A stretch of DNA of 64,000 bases from Paenibacillus naphthalenovorans (GTDB lineage: Bacteria; Bacillota; Bacilli; Paenibacillales; NBRC-103111): NCBI RefSeq assembly GCF_900099895.1, contig NZ_FNDY01000018.1, forward strand, positions 1 through 64,000, written 5' to 3'. Under the pieces are notes generated by a model, which did not search any database, was not told where the DNA came from, and was given only the letters and a program-made list of their open reading frames with translations. The number at the start of each line of letters is the position of its first letter. Within the stretch, counting starts at the first letter, position 1. Shown here in pieces: positions 27,570 to 37,489 of this stretch. The position numbers and the translations under genes were made by a program.

Positions 27570-28760
27570 ATGGGAGAGTCTCAAAGCGCATTGTTTCCGA
27601 ACTACGGACGTTACCCGCTCACATTTGTGAAGGGGGAAGGCAGCAGGCTGTGGGATGAGAACGGCAAAGAATATTTGGACCTGATGTGCGGGCTGGCGGT
27701 GACCAACCTGGGCCATGCTCCGAAGCAGGTGAAGGAACGCCTGAAAAATCAAGTCGATACGCTCTGGCATACGAGCAACCTGTTTCACATCCCGGATCAG
27801 CAGAAGCTGGCGGAGCTGCTGGTCGCTAACAGCTGTGCGGATGCGGCGTTTTTCTGCAACAGCGGAGCGGAGGCGAACGAGGCGGCGATCAAGCTGGCGC
27901 GGCGTTACTTCCAGAAGGTCATCGGTAAGCCGGAACGTTTCGAGATCATCACCTTCCACATGTCGTTCCATGGACGGACGCTGGCTACGCTGACGGCGAC
28001 TGGTCAAGACAAAGTGAAGGAAGGCTTCGCTCCGCTTCCGGAAGGCTTCGTGTATGCGCCTTTTAACGATGCGGAAGCTTTGGAAAAGCTGATCGGCGAC
28101 AGGACATGTGCGATTATGCTGGAAATGGTGCAGGGGGAAGGCGGCGTGAATCCGGCGGATCCGGCATTCGTCAAACGGGTCGCGGAGCTGTGCGAGCAGC
28201 ACGGATTGCTGCTGATCGTTGACGAAATTCAGACCGGTATGGGCCGTACAGGCAAGCTGTTCGCCTATGAGCATTACGGCATCGAGCCCGATGTGTTCAC
28301 ACTGGCCAAAGGCCTTGGCAGCGGCATGCCGATCGGCGCGATGCTCGGTAAAGAGAAGCTGCGCGAAGCGTTTTCCGCGGGGAGCCACGGCTCCACGTTC
28401 GGTGGCAATTATTTGTCCACTGCGGCAGGGGTTGCTACGGTGGAGACGATACTCGAGGAGAAGCTGCCGGAGCGGGCGGCGGAGCTTGGCCAATACGTTA
28501 TCGGCGAGCTGGAGCAAAAGCTGGCGGGCAATCCGCTTGTACAGCAGATTCGCGGATTGGGACTGCTGATCGGTATCGGGCTTAACCGGCCGGCGGCGGA
28601 GCTGATTAGCGAGCTGCATGCGGAGGGCATACTCGTCGTATCGGCAGGACCGAACGTGATCAGGTTGGCTCCAAGCCTCTTGATCTCAAAAGAAGATCTG
28701 GATCGCGGCATCCAGGCGATCTGCGGCATTTTAGCGAAAAAGGCCGGGGCTGCGGTTTAA
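27570..28760 (+). CDS. argD: Acetylornithine aminotransferase
   Basis: 396 residues from ATG 27570 (GAAGGAG 8 bases before); the open frame extends upstream to TTG without a ribosome site. PLP enzyme of class III: CNSGAEANEAAIKLAR, VDEIQTGMGRTGKLFA, and Schiff-base Lys in TLAKGLGSGMPIGAM. Converts N-acetylglutamate semialdehyde to N-acetylornithine with glutamate as donor. Confidence 0.96.
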   Translation: MGESQSALFPNYGRYPLTFVKGEGSRLWDENGKEYLDLMCGLAVTNLGHAPKQVKERLKNQVDTLWHTSNLFHIPDQQKLAELLVANSCADAAFFCNSGAEANEAAIKLARRYFQKVIGKPERFEIITFHMSFHGRTLATLTATGQDKVKEGFAPLPEGFVYAPFNDAEALEKLIGDRTCAIMLEMVQGEGGVNPADPAFVKRVAELCEQHGLLLIVDEIQTGMGRTGKLFAYEHYGIEPDVFTLAKGLGSGMPIGAMLGKEKLREAFSAGSHGSTFGGNYLSTAAGVATVETILEEKLPERAAELGQYVIGELEQKLAGNPLVQQIRGLGLLIGIGLNRPAAELISELHAEGILVVSAGPNVIRLAPSLLISKEDLDRGIQAICGILAKKAGAAV

Positions 28761-28801
28761 TATCAGCTGGTATCACGGATAAACAGAAAGGGGATGTATC
28801 C

Positions 28802-29758
28802 ATGCCGGGAGCAACTGAACAGGATATGGCGGTTCAGCTTAAAGGACGCGATTTCATCGGGTTGGTGGATTATGCGCCAGAGGAGATTGAATATTTAATC
28901 CATTTGGCGATTGAATTGAAAAAGAAGCAAAAAGCAGGAGAGGTGTACCAGCCGCTCAAAGGAAAGACGCTCGGGATGATTTTCGAGAAGTCTTCCACTC
29001 GGACCCGGGTTTCTTTTGAAGTCGGGATGTATCAGCTGGGCGGTCACGCCCTGTTCCTCAGCAAGAACGATCTGCAGATCGGCCGCGGGGAGACGATTCA
29101 CGATACGGCGCAGACGATGTCTCGGTATCTCGACGGCATTATGATACGTACGTACGCCCACCGCACGGTGATCGAGCTGGCCCGGGGGGCTACCGTCCCT
29201 GTGATTAACGGCTTGACGGATCTGTCGCATCCTTGCCAGGCCCTGGCGGATTACCAGACGATCTTTGAGAAAAAAGGCCGTTTGCAAGGGCTCAAAGTAG
29301 CTTATATCGGCGACGGTAATAATATGGTACACTCTCTGTTAATGGGTGCGGCTAAGCTCGGCGTGAATTTTGCGGTGGCGACGCCGGAAGGTTATGAGCC
29401 GGACAAGGAAGTGCTTGAGATGTCCCGTGATATGGCCTCAAAGATGGGCGCCAGCATCTACGTAGGCACAGATCCCAAGGAAGCGATTGCGGATGCCGAT
29501 GTCGTATATACGGATGTTTGGGCGAGCATGGGCTTCGAGGCGGAGCAGAAGGAGCGGGAGATCGCGTTCAAGCATTATCAAGTGAACGATGAGCTCGTGA
29601 AATACGCGAAAAAGGATTATCTGTTCATGCACTGCCTGCCGGCGCATCGCGGGGAAGAAGTTTCCGAGAGTGTCATTGACGGGCCGAATTCGGTCATTTT
29701 CGATCAGGCAGAAAACCGTCTGCACGCGCAAAAAGCGGTCATGGCTGCAATTATGTAG
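28802..29758 (+). CDS. argF: Ornithine carbamoyltransferase
   Basis: 318 residues. Carbamoyl-phosphate motif [12 protein letters not shown] (about 62-73), [11 protein letters not shown], and the ornithine/catalytic segment [12 protein letters not shown] near the C-terminus. Forms citrulline. In B. subtilis carAB lies between argD and argF; here argF follows argD directly, so carbamoyl phosphate must come from carbamoyl-phosphate synthetase genes elsewhere. Confidence 0.97.
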   Translation: MPGATEQDMAVQLKGRDFIGLVDYAPEEIEYLIHLAIELKKKQKAGEVYQPLKGKTLGMIFEKSSTRTRVSFEVGMYQLGGHALFLSKNDLQIGRGETIHDTAQTMSRYLDGIMIRTYAHRTVIELARGATVPVINGLTDLSHPCQALADYQTIFEKKGRLQGLKVAYIGDGNNMVHSLLMGAAKLGVNFAVATPEGYEPDKEVLEMSRDMASKMGASIYVGTDPKEAIADADVVYTDVWASMGFEAEQKEREIAFKHYQVNDELVKYAKKDYLFMHCLPAHRGEEVSESVIDGPNSVIFDQAENRLHAQKAVMAAIM

Positions 29759-29783
29759 AATTAGCTTAAGGGAGCGGAAACGA

Positions 29784-31025
29784 ATGGCAAAGCAAAAAAT
29801 TGTTTTGGCGTATTCAGGCGGTTTGGATACGTCGATCATTTTGAAATGGTTGAAGGAAACGTACGATGCGGAAATTATCGCTTTTACAGCCGATATCGGG
29901 CAGAAGGAAGAGCTTGACGGGCTGGAGGAAAAAGCGCTGAACACAGGCGCCTCCAAGGTGTACATCGATGACCTGCGCGAAGAATTTGCCCGCGACTTTA
30001 TTTATCCCATGTTTCAGGCGGGTGCGCTGTATGAAGGTCAATACCTGCTCGGCACAAGCATTGCGCGTCCATTGATCGCGAAGCGGATGGTTGAGATCGC
30101 CCGTGCGGAAGGCGCTACAGCGATTGCGCACGGCGCTACAGGCAAAGGGAACGACCAGGTTCGTTTCGAGCTGGCGGCTGCTGCATTGACTCCGGACATC
30201 GAAGTCATTGCGCCTTGGCGCTTGGAGCAGTTCCGCGAGCAGTTCCCGGGACGCGCAGAAATGATTGCTTATGCGGAAAAGCACGGCATTCCGGTTACGG
30301 CATCGGCTTCCAAACCCTATTCGATGGACCGCAATCTGCTTCATATCAGCTATGAGAGCGGCGTATTGGAGGATCCGTGGTTTGATGCCAGCGCACCTTC
30401 GAATAAAGACATGTACCTGCTCAGCGTGGATCCGGAGGATGCTCCGGACCAAGCCGAGTATGTCGAGCTGGAATTCGAACAGGGCAACTGTGTAGCCGTA
30501 AACGGCGAACGGATGATTCCTCTTCATGTGATGGAAAAGCTTAACGAGCTTGGGGGCAAGCATGGCATAGGCCGCGTGGATATGGTGGAAAACCGCTTTG
30601 TCGGCATGAAGAGCCGCGGCGTGTATGAAACACCGGGCGGTGCAATCTTGTTTACCGCGCACCGCAAAATGGAGTCGCTCACGATGGACCGCGAAGTCAT
30701 GCATTTGCGTGACTCGCTGATTTCGCGTTACGCATCGCTCGTGTACAACGGCTTCTGGTTCGCGCCGGAGCGTCTGGCTTTGCAGGCGCTCGTGACCGAA
30801 AGCCAGAAGAACGTAAGCGGTACGGTTCGTCTCAAGCTGTACAAGGGCAATGTCATTGCTGCCGGCGTGAAGAGTCCGGTGAGCTTGTACAATCCGAACA
30901 TTGCGACGATGGAAGCCGATCCGACGCAGGCTTACAATCAAGGCGACGCTACCGGCTTTATCCGCCTGAATGCGCTGCGCTTGCGCGTCGCTTCCGGCGT
31001 AGAGCAGCAGAAAGCAGGAAAATAA
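29784..31025 (+). CDS. argG: Argininosuccinate synthase
   Basis: 413 residues from ATG 29784 (AAGGGAG site). ATP-pyrophosphatase P-loop [16 protein letters not shown] (about 7-22), then [13 protein letters not shown] and the citrulline/aspartate region with EDPWFD. Joins citrulline and aspartate. A longer frame upstream into argF is not credible. Twenty-five bases after argF. Confidence 0.97.
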   Translation: MAKQKIVLAYSGGLDTSIILKWLKETYDAEIIAFTADIGQKEELDGLEEKALNTGASKVYIDDLREEFARDFIYPMFQAGALYEGQYLLGTSIARPLIAKRMVEIARAEGATAIAHGATGKGNDQVRFELAAAALTPDIEVIAPWRLEQFREQFPGRAEMIAYAEKHGIPVTASASKPYSMDRNLLHISYESGVLEDPWFDASAPSNKDMYLLSVDPEDAPDQAEYVELEFEQGNCVAVNGERMIPLHVMEKLNELGGKHGIGRVDMVENRFVGMKSRGVYETPGGAILFTAHRKMESLTMDREVMHLRDSLISRYASLVYNGFWFAPERLALQALVTESQKNVSGTVRLKLYKGNVIAAGVKSPVSLYNPNIATMEADPTQAYNQGDATGFIRLNALRLRVASGVEQQKAGK

Positions 31026-31043
31026 ATTGCAATGCGGTTAAGA

Positions 31044-31077
31044 GCTTAGGGTTTTCCGCCTTTGGAAAGCCCTAAGC
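31044..31077 (+). other. Strong hairpin in the argG-argH gap
   Basis: GCTTAGGGTTTTCC and GGAAAGCCCTAAGC form a 14-bp stem with one G-T pair and a 6-base loop. No T run follows, so it is not a normal terminator; an mRNA processing or stability element is more likely. Confidence 0.7.
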
Positions 31078-31103
31078 CTATATATATGAGGAGGGGCAAT
31101 GTT

Positions 31104-32519
31104 GTGTCTAAGCTTTGGGGTGGACGTTTTACGAAAAAAACAGATCAACTGGTGGAAGAATATACGGCTTCAATCCTGTTCGATAAGGAACTCGCTGAGG
31201 AGGACATTCAAGGCAGCCTTGCGCACGTGACGATGCTGGGTAAATGCGGGATTCTTCCGGAGGAGGACGTAGACAAAATCAAAGACGGTCTGCTGAAGGT
31301 ACAGGGCATGATTCGCCGCGGTGAACTGGAGTTCTCGATCAGCGATGAGGATATCCATATGAACATTGAGAAGGCATTGATCGATGAGGTCGGTTCCGTC
31401 GGCGGTAAGCTTCATACCGGGCGCAGCCGGAATGACCAGGTAGCGACGGATATGCACCTGTGGCTGCGCAAGCGCGTCGTCGAATTTGTCGGGCTTTTGA
31501 ACAAAGTGCAGGAGGCGCTTATCGAGCAGGCCAAACAAAACCTGGATACGATTGTGCCGGGCTACACACATTTGCAGCGGGCGCAGCCGATCTTGTTCGC
31601 TCATCATCTGATGGCGTATGTTTCGATGTTCCAGCGGGATATCGAGCGTCTGCAGGAAAGTTACAAGCGCGTCAACATGCTGCCGCTTGGGGCCGGGGCT
31701 CTGGCCGGGACGACATTCCCGATCGACCGCCATTTTGTTGCGCAAAAGCTCGGTTTCGACGGGGTATACGAAAATTCGCTTGATGCGGTTAGCGATCGTG
31801 ACTTTATTCTTGAGTTTTTGTCGAACGCTTCGATGATTATGATGCATTTGTCGCGGCTGAGCGAGGAATTCGTGCTGTGGTCCAGTACCGAGTTCCGTTT
31901 CATCGAGCTGGACGACGCTTTCTGTACCGGAAGCAGCATTATGCCGCAGAAGAAAAATCCGGACGTGGCCGAGCTTGTGCGCGGCAAAACGGGCCGTGTG
32001 TACGGCAATCTGTTTGGTCTCCTGACGGTACTCAAGTCGCTCCCGCTGGCCTACAACAAGGACATGCAGGAAGACAAGGAGGGCATGTTCGACACGGTTC
32101 GCACCCTGCAGGGCGCTTTGCAGCTGTACGCTCCGATGATTGCCACGATGAAGGTGAACAAGGATCGGATGCGGCAAGCGGTGAACCAGGACTTCTCCAA
32201 TGCGACCGATATCGCCGATTATTTGGTGAACAAGGGCATGCCGTTCCGTCAAGCGCATGAAGTGATCGGCAAAACGGTGCTCTATTGCATTCAAAATCAA
32301 AAGTACCTGCTTGACCTGAAGCTGGAGGAGTTTCATCAATTCTCCAAGCTGTTCGATCAGGATATTTACACCGTACTGCAGCCGGAGAGCGTCGTGAACG
32401 CGCGGAACGTATACGGCGGAACGGCGGAGGCTCAGGTGGCCGGGGCGATCGAGCGTGCGGAAGCCGCTCTGGCCGGATCGAACGCATGGTTTGAAGAGTA
32501 TTACGAGAAAAGCAGATAA
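31104..32519 (+). CDS. argH: Argininosuccinate lyase
   Basis: 471 residues from GTG 31104, with GAGGAGGGG 7 bases before and the family N-terminus [13 protein letters not shown]; longer in-frame starts lack this spacing. Fumarase/aspartase superfamily signature [19 protein letters not shown] (about 276-294), with the flexible catalytic Ser loop. Releases arginine and fumarate. Last gene of the operon. Confidence 0.96.
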   Translation: MSKLWGGRFTKKTDQLVEEYTASILFDKELAEEDIQGSLAHVTMLGKCGILPEEDVDKIKDGLLKVQGMIRRGELEFSISDEDIHMNIEKALIDEVGSVGGKLHTGRSRNDQVATDMHLWLRKRVVEFVGLLNKVQEALIEQAKQNLDTIVPGYTHLQRAQPILFAHHLMAYVSMFQRDIERLQESYKRVNMLPLGAGALAGTTFPIDRHFVAQKLGFDGVYENSLDAVSDRDFILEFLSNASMIMMHLSRLSEEFVLWSSTEFRFIELDDAFCTGSSIMPQKKNPDVAELVRGKTGRVYGNLFGLLTVLKSLPLAYNKDMQEDKEGMFDTVRTLQGALQLYAPMIATMKVNKDRMRQAVNQDFSNATDIADYLVNKGMPFRQAHEVIGKTVLYCIQNQKYLLDLKLEEFHQFSKLFDQDIYTVLQPESVVNARNVYGGTAEAQVAGAIERAEAALAGSNAWFEEYYEKSR

Positions 32520-32538
32520 TAGCGGAAATCGTTTAACA

Positions 32539-32576
32539 GGGGCGCTCCGGCCAGATCATTGGCCGATGGGCGCCCC
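32539..32576 (+). terminator. GC-rich hairpin after argH
   Basis: GGGGCGC pairs with GCGCCCC, and inside it GGCCA with TGGCC. It is followed by CATCAATG rather than T's, so it is only a possible end of the arg operon transcript. Nothing else was found before the convergent VanW gene. Confidence 0.45.
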
Positions 32577-32707
32577 ATCAATGTGCCGGCAAAGGTCGTT
32601 CCAGGCGTGTACCGCGGCTGCTTGCCGGATCACGGAGCAGGGGGGCATAAAGGTCAGCCAAGCGCCTCGGCCGGTGTAATGCTATCAAGTCATTAGAGCC
32701 CGATCTT

Positions 32708-34174
32708 TTACCGGAAATGGGGACCCTGGACGCCATCCTCGATCAAAAGCTTGGGCTTGTCGGCCCCTAGCGAAGAACGGCCGCTTGCGCCCGTTCCGCT
32801 ATTGGAGGCGATGATCGTGGGCTGAGCGGTATAGGTGTCGCGCGAAAGCTTCTCTTTGGAAACCAATCTGCCGTTTTGTTTCTTGTAGCGATAGGTTTCG
32901 ACGATATAACCGGGCTTACCTTTGGATATTGTCTCCTGTACACCGATTTTCAGGGAAGGATTCAGCACGTATTTGACTGGAGGAGCAAGCGTCGCCACCG
33001 TTTCCGATTTGACCTCATACGTGATGTCCGGCGGTGTTTGGCCGAATAACTTCACTGTCAGGCTGTGACGGTCCGTTGCTGTTCGGATAAGCACTGCATG
33101 CTCTGTGCTGTTGCGGAACTTGAAATTGATATGTCCGCTTGCAAAGGTAGCATCCTGACCCAGCGGTACATAGCTGACCGGCAGGGAGTGGTTTCGCCGT
33201 TCCACGACGGTAAGCCCGGCTCTCAGTACGGCGTTGTACAGCGTGGACGATACTTGGCATATGCCGCCGCCGATGCCGGGGACGAGCTTGCCATTGACAA
33301 TGACCGGCGCTTCCTTGAAGCCGAACCGTTTTTCCGTTTGCTCGATATAAGGAGCATAGTCGAACACTTCACCTGGCTTTAGCAGGACATCCTGAAGCGA
33401 AGCTGCCGTAGACCGGACGTTGTGAACCCGGCCTTCACTGCTGACGGCGGGTGACTGGGTATTGGGGAAATTCGTTGTAAATTCACTGATTTTTCGAATG
33501 ATTCCCTGCTCCTGCAGCGTACGCAGCGTAATTTGGGGATCTACGGTCCGCATGGGAACGTCTAAGGAAAGCGGCTGATTCTCCGATCCGCACAGCGTCT
33601 CCCAGGAAGAGAGTAACTTTTCCAGTTGCTCCTTCAATTTCTCTTCGTCGATGTGCTGTACCCGGATTTCCGGGATGTGACGAATCGTGTCATCCGGTCC
33701 AATCACCCGCCGGGCATTGATCGGCTGACGGGCATATACCTCGCGGAAGGCCTCCTTCAAGGCTCCTTGCACTTTCTCTTCCGGGAAGCGGGGAATCAGC
33801 GTCAACACCTCATGACGAAGGCGCCAGCGATAAACCGCCCGCTGAAAAGGCGATCCGAAGGTTAGCGGCTCGAGCCGGGCAAGCACCTCCTGCGTGTTCA
33901 TTTCCAGTCCGAGCTGCTGCAGCGTACGTTCAGCGGACAGGCGTCCACCTTCGACATGCAACCGAATTTTGAATGCCGAAAGGCTTTTCTTTTTTTCCTC
34001 CAACTGCTTTTCGAATTCGGGCAGGGTCAGACCGCCGATGACCCAATCTCCGACCCTCACATCGCTTGAAATGCGCTGCAGTGAGCCATAAACGGCAACG
34101 GTCAGGAAGGCGGATAAGGATAGTGTCAGGACACTAATCCACAGCCAGACCAGACGTGAATTTGTAAAGGCCAT
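32708..34174 (-). CDS. VanW family protein with peptidoglycan-binding-like and G5 domains
   Basis: 488 residues from ATG 34174 (AAAGGAGAT 8 bases ahead). N-terminal membrane anchor (about 8-28), a PG_binding_4-like region (about 60-200), the VanW domain with PGEVFDYAPYI and VPGIGGGICQVSSTLYNAVLRAGL (about 270-370), and a C-terminal G5-type strand segment (about 405-450). Extracellular, cell-wall-associated. VanW proteins occur in some vancomycin-resistance clusters, but most are ordinary wall proteins of unknown function; no other resistance gene is here. Confidence 0.88.
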   Translation of the reverse strand: MAFTNSRLVWLWISVLTLSLSAFLTVAVYGSLQRISSDVRVGDWVIGGLTLPEFEKQLEEKKKSLSAFKIRLHVEGGRLSAERTLQQLGLEMNTQEVLARLEPLTFGSPFQRAVYRWRLRHEVLTLIPRFPEEKVQGALKEAFREVYARQPINARRVIGPDDTIRHIPEIRVQHIDEEKLKEQLEKLLSSWETLCGSENQPLSLDVPMRTVDPQITLRTLQEQGIIRKISEFTTNFPNTQSPAVSSEGRVHNVRSTAASLQDVLLKPGEVFDYAPYIEQTEKRFGFKEAPVIVNGKLVPGIGGGICQVSSTLYNAVLRAGLTVVERRNHSLPVSYVPLGQDATFASGHINFKFRNSTEHAVLIRTATDRHSLTVKLFGQTPPDITYEVKSETVATLAPPVKYVLNPSLKIGVQETISKGKPGYIVETYRYKKQNGRLVSKEKLSRDTYTAQPTIIASNSGTGASGRSSLGADKPKLLIEDGVQGPHFR

Positions 34175-34516
34175 CCCCAAATCTCCTTTTTTGAAAGCTC
34201 AACCGTTTCCCTTCATAAATTATGCGGCCAAGCCCAAAAACTTGCCTCAAACATCACGGGCCTGGCTTAGAGCCGCGGCGTCGGAAGATGACGGGTTATG
34301 CCCGGAATCGTCGAATTGGCGATCGGCCTGCTCATAAATAACGGACGATACAACAATTTTTTTGATGAATGTGACAATCTGTAGAAAATCAAAACTGTAT
34401 AAAGGATTTTGCGTTTCTATGTCGAACTTATTAAGTCTGGTAGAAATCTGTCCTTCTTCCTAGCTCAAGCTTGCCTTTGAATGGGGTAAAACTCGCAAAA
34501 TTCAGGATGTGATACC
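34175..34516. other. Divergent VanW/ftsE intergenic region
   Basis: 342 bases between divergent genes. A weak plus-strand candidate promoter is GTGACA near 34370 with TATAAA near 34396, but the spacing is too long to assert. No hairpin with T run, repeat or short gene seen. Confidence 0.4.
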
Positions 34517-35203
34517 GTGATCGAAATGCAAGACGTTTGGAAGACATATCCAGACGGAAGTCACGCCTTACAAGGCATCAGCGTCAAGGTAGACCAAAGC
34601 GAATTTGTTTATGTCGTTGGCCCGTCCGGTGCCGGCAAATCGACTTTCATGAAAATGATTTATAGGGAAGAAAGGCCTACCAAAGGAACAATTTTCGTGA
34701 ATGGCTTCAATTTGGAAAAGCTGAAACAGCGCAAAATCCCGTATGTCAGACGAAATATTGGCGTCATTTTCCAGGATTTTCGTCTGCTGCCCAAACTTAC
34801 GGTATTTGAGAACGTGGCTTTTGCGATGGAGGTTATTGAGGCGCCCAAGAAAGTCATCAAGAAGCGTACGCTCGAGGTGCTCGAGCTGGTCCGCCTGAAA
34901 GATAAAGCAAACTCGCTTCCGACACAACTGTCTGGAGGGGAACAGCAGCGCGTGACTATTGCCCGGGCAATAGTCAACAAGCCATCAGTCATTATTGCCG
35001 ATGAACCGACAGGAAACCTCGACCCTGACACATCGTGGGAAATCATGAAACTGATGGAGGAGATTAACTTTCGTGGAACCACGATTGTGATGGCAACACA
35101 CAACAGAGAAATCGTCAATACGATACGCAAGCGGGTACTGGCTATCGAGTCCGGCAGGATCGTGCGTGATCAAGCGAGGGGTGAATACGGCTATGAAGAT
35201 TAG
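34517..35203 (+). CDS. ftsE: Cell division ATP-binding protein FtsE
   Basis: 228 residues, GTG start. ABC ATPase motifs: Walker A GPSGAGKST (about 35-43), LSGGEQQRV signature (about 138-146), Walker B VIIADEPTGNLDP, and the H-loop ATHNRE. With FtsX it forms a mechanotransmitting complex that controls cell-wall hydrolases. Overlaps ftsX by 11 bases. Confidence 0.97.
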   Translation: MIEMQDVWKTYPDGSHALQGISVKVDQSEFVYVVGPSGAGKSTFMKMIYREERPTKGTIFVNGFNLEKLKQRKIPYVRRNIGVIFQDFRLLPKLTVFENVAFAMEVIEAPKKVIKKRTLEVLELVRLKDKANSLPTQLSGGEQQRVTIARAIVNKPSVIIADEPTGNLDPDTSWEIMKLMEEINFRGTTIVMATHNREIVNTIRKRVLAIESGRIVRDQARGEYGYED

Positions 35204-36110
35204 CACGGCCGTAAGGCATCTGCGGGAGGGCGGAAAGAATGTCATCCGCAACGGTTGGATGTCGTTCGCTTCGATCAGTTCGATTGCCATTTCTTTGTTT
35301 ATTTTAGGAGTTTTTTTGCTGTTAACGCTGAATGTTAATTTCCTGGCCCAGCAAATCGAACAGCAGGTGGAAATTCGCGTTTACATGGAAGTGAACACGC
35401 CCGACCATGAAATCAATCTGCTTCAGAGCCAAATTGCGGCTATTCCGCAAGTCAATAAAGTCACTTTCGTATCCAAAGAAGAAGGACTTGTCTTTCTTCG
35501 GGAAAAGCTTGGCGAGAGCGGCCGCCAACTGCTTGAAGGCTTTGACGGGGATAACAACCCGCTGAACGACTCGTTTACCGTCGAGGTATCGGAGCCCAGA
35601 CAAGTGGCCGCTGTGGCACAGCAAATCAGCAGTCTCAATAACGGCAAGCCGGAAAAACCGATTCAGCGCGTCAGCTATGGCCAAGGAACAGTGGAAACGA
35701 TGTTCAAAATCACGTCCATTGTCCGCAACATAGGGCTTGTTATTGTCGTCGGGCTGGCTCTGACCGCCATGTTCCTTATCGCCAATACCATCAAACTGAC
35801 GATTGTGGCCCGCCGGCGCGAGATATCGATTATGAAGCTGGTTGGGGCTACCAATGCTTTTATCCGGTGGCCGTTCTTTATTGAAGGGGCGCTGCTCGGT
35901 ATGATCGGTTCGGTAATCCCTGTAGTCATTCTGCTCTACGGTTATTGGCAGATGATGCAGTCGATTCAACTCGATTTGAACCTGATGCTCATCGAATTGC
36001 TTCCTTTTGAAAGCATCCGTTGGGAAACCGCGGGTCTCTTGATCAGCATAGGTGTTTTGATTGGCATATGGGGCAGTACGATTTCCGTTCGGAAATTTTT
36101 GAAGGTATAA
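35193..36110 (+). CDS. ftsX: Cell division protein FtsX
   Basis: 305 residues from ATG 35193, with GAGGGGTGA upstream. One N-terminal membrane segment (about 25-48), an extracellular loop of about 120 residues, then three membrane segments (about 175-195, 225-250, 275-298). The loop with NPLNDSFTVEV is the FtsX extracellular domain that contacts hydrolases. Translationally coupled to ftsE. Confidence 0.96.
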   Translation: MKISTAVRHLREGGKNVIRNGWMSFASISSIAISLFILGVFLLLTLNVNFLAQQIEQQVEIRVYMEVNTPDHEINLLQSQIAAIPQVNKVTFVSKEEGLVFLREKLGESGRQLLEGFDGDNNPLNDSFTVEVSEPRQVAAVAQQISSLNNGKPEKPIQRVSYGQGTVETMFKITSIVRNIGLVIVVGLALTAMFLIANTIKLTIVARRREISIMKLVGATNAFIRWPFFIEGALLGMIGSVIPVVILLYGYWQMMQSIQLDLNLMLIELLPFESIRWETAGLLISIGVLIGIWGSTISVRKFLKV

Positions 36111-36166
36111 CGGTTAAAACCACCAAGACTTGACTGAGATGATGAAGAGTCGGAGGAGGAGCTGTA

Positions 36167-37408
36167 TTGAAGAAGTCTCTACTGCCACTTGTCGCAGCTG
36201 CCGGTTTATTGGGCACCTTGCTTGTACCGCAGTCCGGTTTTGCTCTATCGGAATCGCAGCGGATTCAGCAGGAACTCAATCAGTTGAAAAAAACAAAATC
36301 GGCTATCCAGCAAAAAGCTGCGCAAACGGAAAAGCAAATTGCACAAGTACAGCAGGAGAAGCAGCAGACCGCAAATGATCTCAATACCATTTTGCAGCAA
36401 ATCGATTCAACGAACAAAAAGCTGAATGAGCTGCAGGACCAGGAGGACAAGGTCACCGCTTCGCTTGAGGAAAATGCCGCCCAGCTGGATGAAGCCGAAG
36501 CGCGCATTACTTCCCGAGACCAAATGCTCAAATCGCGATTGCGGCTTATGTATATGAACGGCGTTGTCTCTTATGTCGATGTATTGCTCAGCTCGACCAA
36601 TTTTACCGATTTTCTCGACAGGCTGTATGCGCTGAAGTCCATCGTAAATCAGGATAAGGAAATATTGGAAGCGAACAAGCGCGATCGCGATCTCGTTGCG
36701 GAAAAGCGCAAAGTCATTGAAAAGCAGTTTGCTGAGATTGCCAATTTAATCGCCCAATCGACGGCGATCAAAGCGGAGCTTGAAGTCAAAGAAAAGGAGA
36801 AGCAAGTCAAAATCGCGAGCTTGTCCGATCAGGAGCGAATACTTGAAGATATCAGCCAGGAAGAAGAGCAGCAAATGCTGAAGTTAGCCAGGGAGGAAGC
36901 GGCGAAGCAGCGGTCGTACCAGCAGGCAAGGGCAAGGGAGCTGGAGCAGCAAAGAGCGGCATCAGCGTCCAAGCAGGGTCAAAAATACGCTCCGGCATAC
37001 ACCTACAGCGGAGGTAAGTTTGCCTATCCGCTGCCGAATGTCGTCCGGATGTCATCCGATTTCGGAACGCGTACCGACCCGTTCACGGGACGCAAAACAA
37101 CGCACAGCGGAATTGATCTTCCTGCCCCGGCCGGCACGAGTATTCTGGCTGCAGAAGATGGTGTAGTCATTTTGGCTGGTTGGTGGAGCGGCTACGGAAA
37201 TACGGTCATTATCGATCATGGCAAAGGTGTCTGGACATTGTATGGACACATCCGTAACGATGGTATTGTTGTCAAGAAAGGCGATTCCGTCAAACGCGGG
37301 CAGAAGATTGCCGAGGTCGGCTCTACGGGCCGGTCTACGGGAAACCATCTGCATTTTGAAGTGCGGGTTAATGAATCGACTGTCGATCCAAAGCCGTATT
37401 TGCGCTAA
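36167..37408 (+). CDS. Coiled-coil M23 peptidoglycan hydrolase (EnvC/PcsB-like)
   Basis: 413 residues, TTG start with GGAGGAG 6 bases before. Signal peptide (about 1-27), a long coiled coil (about 30-250) rich in Gln/Lys/Glu, and a C-terminal LytM/M23 domain (about 285-413). Zinc ligands are intact: HSGID (His, Asp) and HLHFE (HxH). It follows ftsX by 56 bases, so it is the likely FtsEX-controlled hydrolase, with the coiled coil contacting FtsX. E. coli EnvC has a degenerate M23 site; here the residues suggest direct endopeptidase activity. Confidence 0.92.
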   Translation: MKKSLLPLVAAAGLLGTLLVPQSGFALSESQRIQQELNQLKKTKSAIQQKAAQTEKQIAQVQQEKQQTANDLNTILQQIDSTNKKLNELQDQEDKVTASLEENAAQLDEAEARITSRDQMLKSRLRLMYMNGVVSYVDVLLSSTNFTDFLDRLYALKSIVNQDKEILEANKRDRDLVAEKRKVIEKQFAEIANLIAQSTAIKAELEVKEKEKQVKIASLSDQERILEDISQEEEQQMLKLAREEAAKQRSYQQARARELEQQRAASASKQGQKYAPAYTYSGGKFAYPLPNVVRMSSDFGTRTDPFTGRKTTHSGIDLPAPAGTSILAAEDGVVILAGWWSGYGNTVIIDHGKGVWTLYGHIRNDGIVVKKGDSVKRGQKIAEVGSTGRSTGNHLHFEVRVNESTVDPKPYLR

Positions 37409-37489
37409 TCCAGCTGTTCATAAATAGGCAGAGCTTGTCATACACTAAAAAGACAAGTTTTGTAAGAAGCAGGGAACAGCAAAGGCGGT

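Noticed and set aside
26634-28619. 661-codon antisense frame opposite argB and argD
   Set aside because: Shadow of the third-position bias of real genes; low-complexity His/Arg/Leu-rich translation.
32708-34174. Vancomycin resistance suggested by the VanW domain
   Set aside because: No vanHAX, vanRS or ligase genes nearby; VanW domains are common in ordinary wall proteins.
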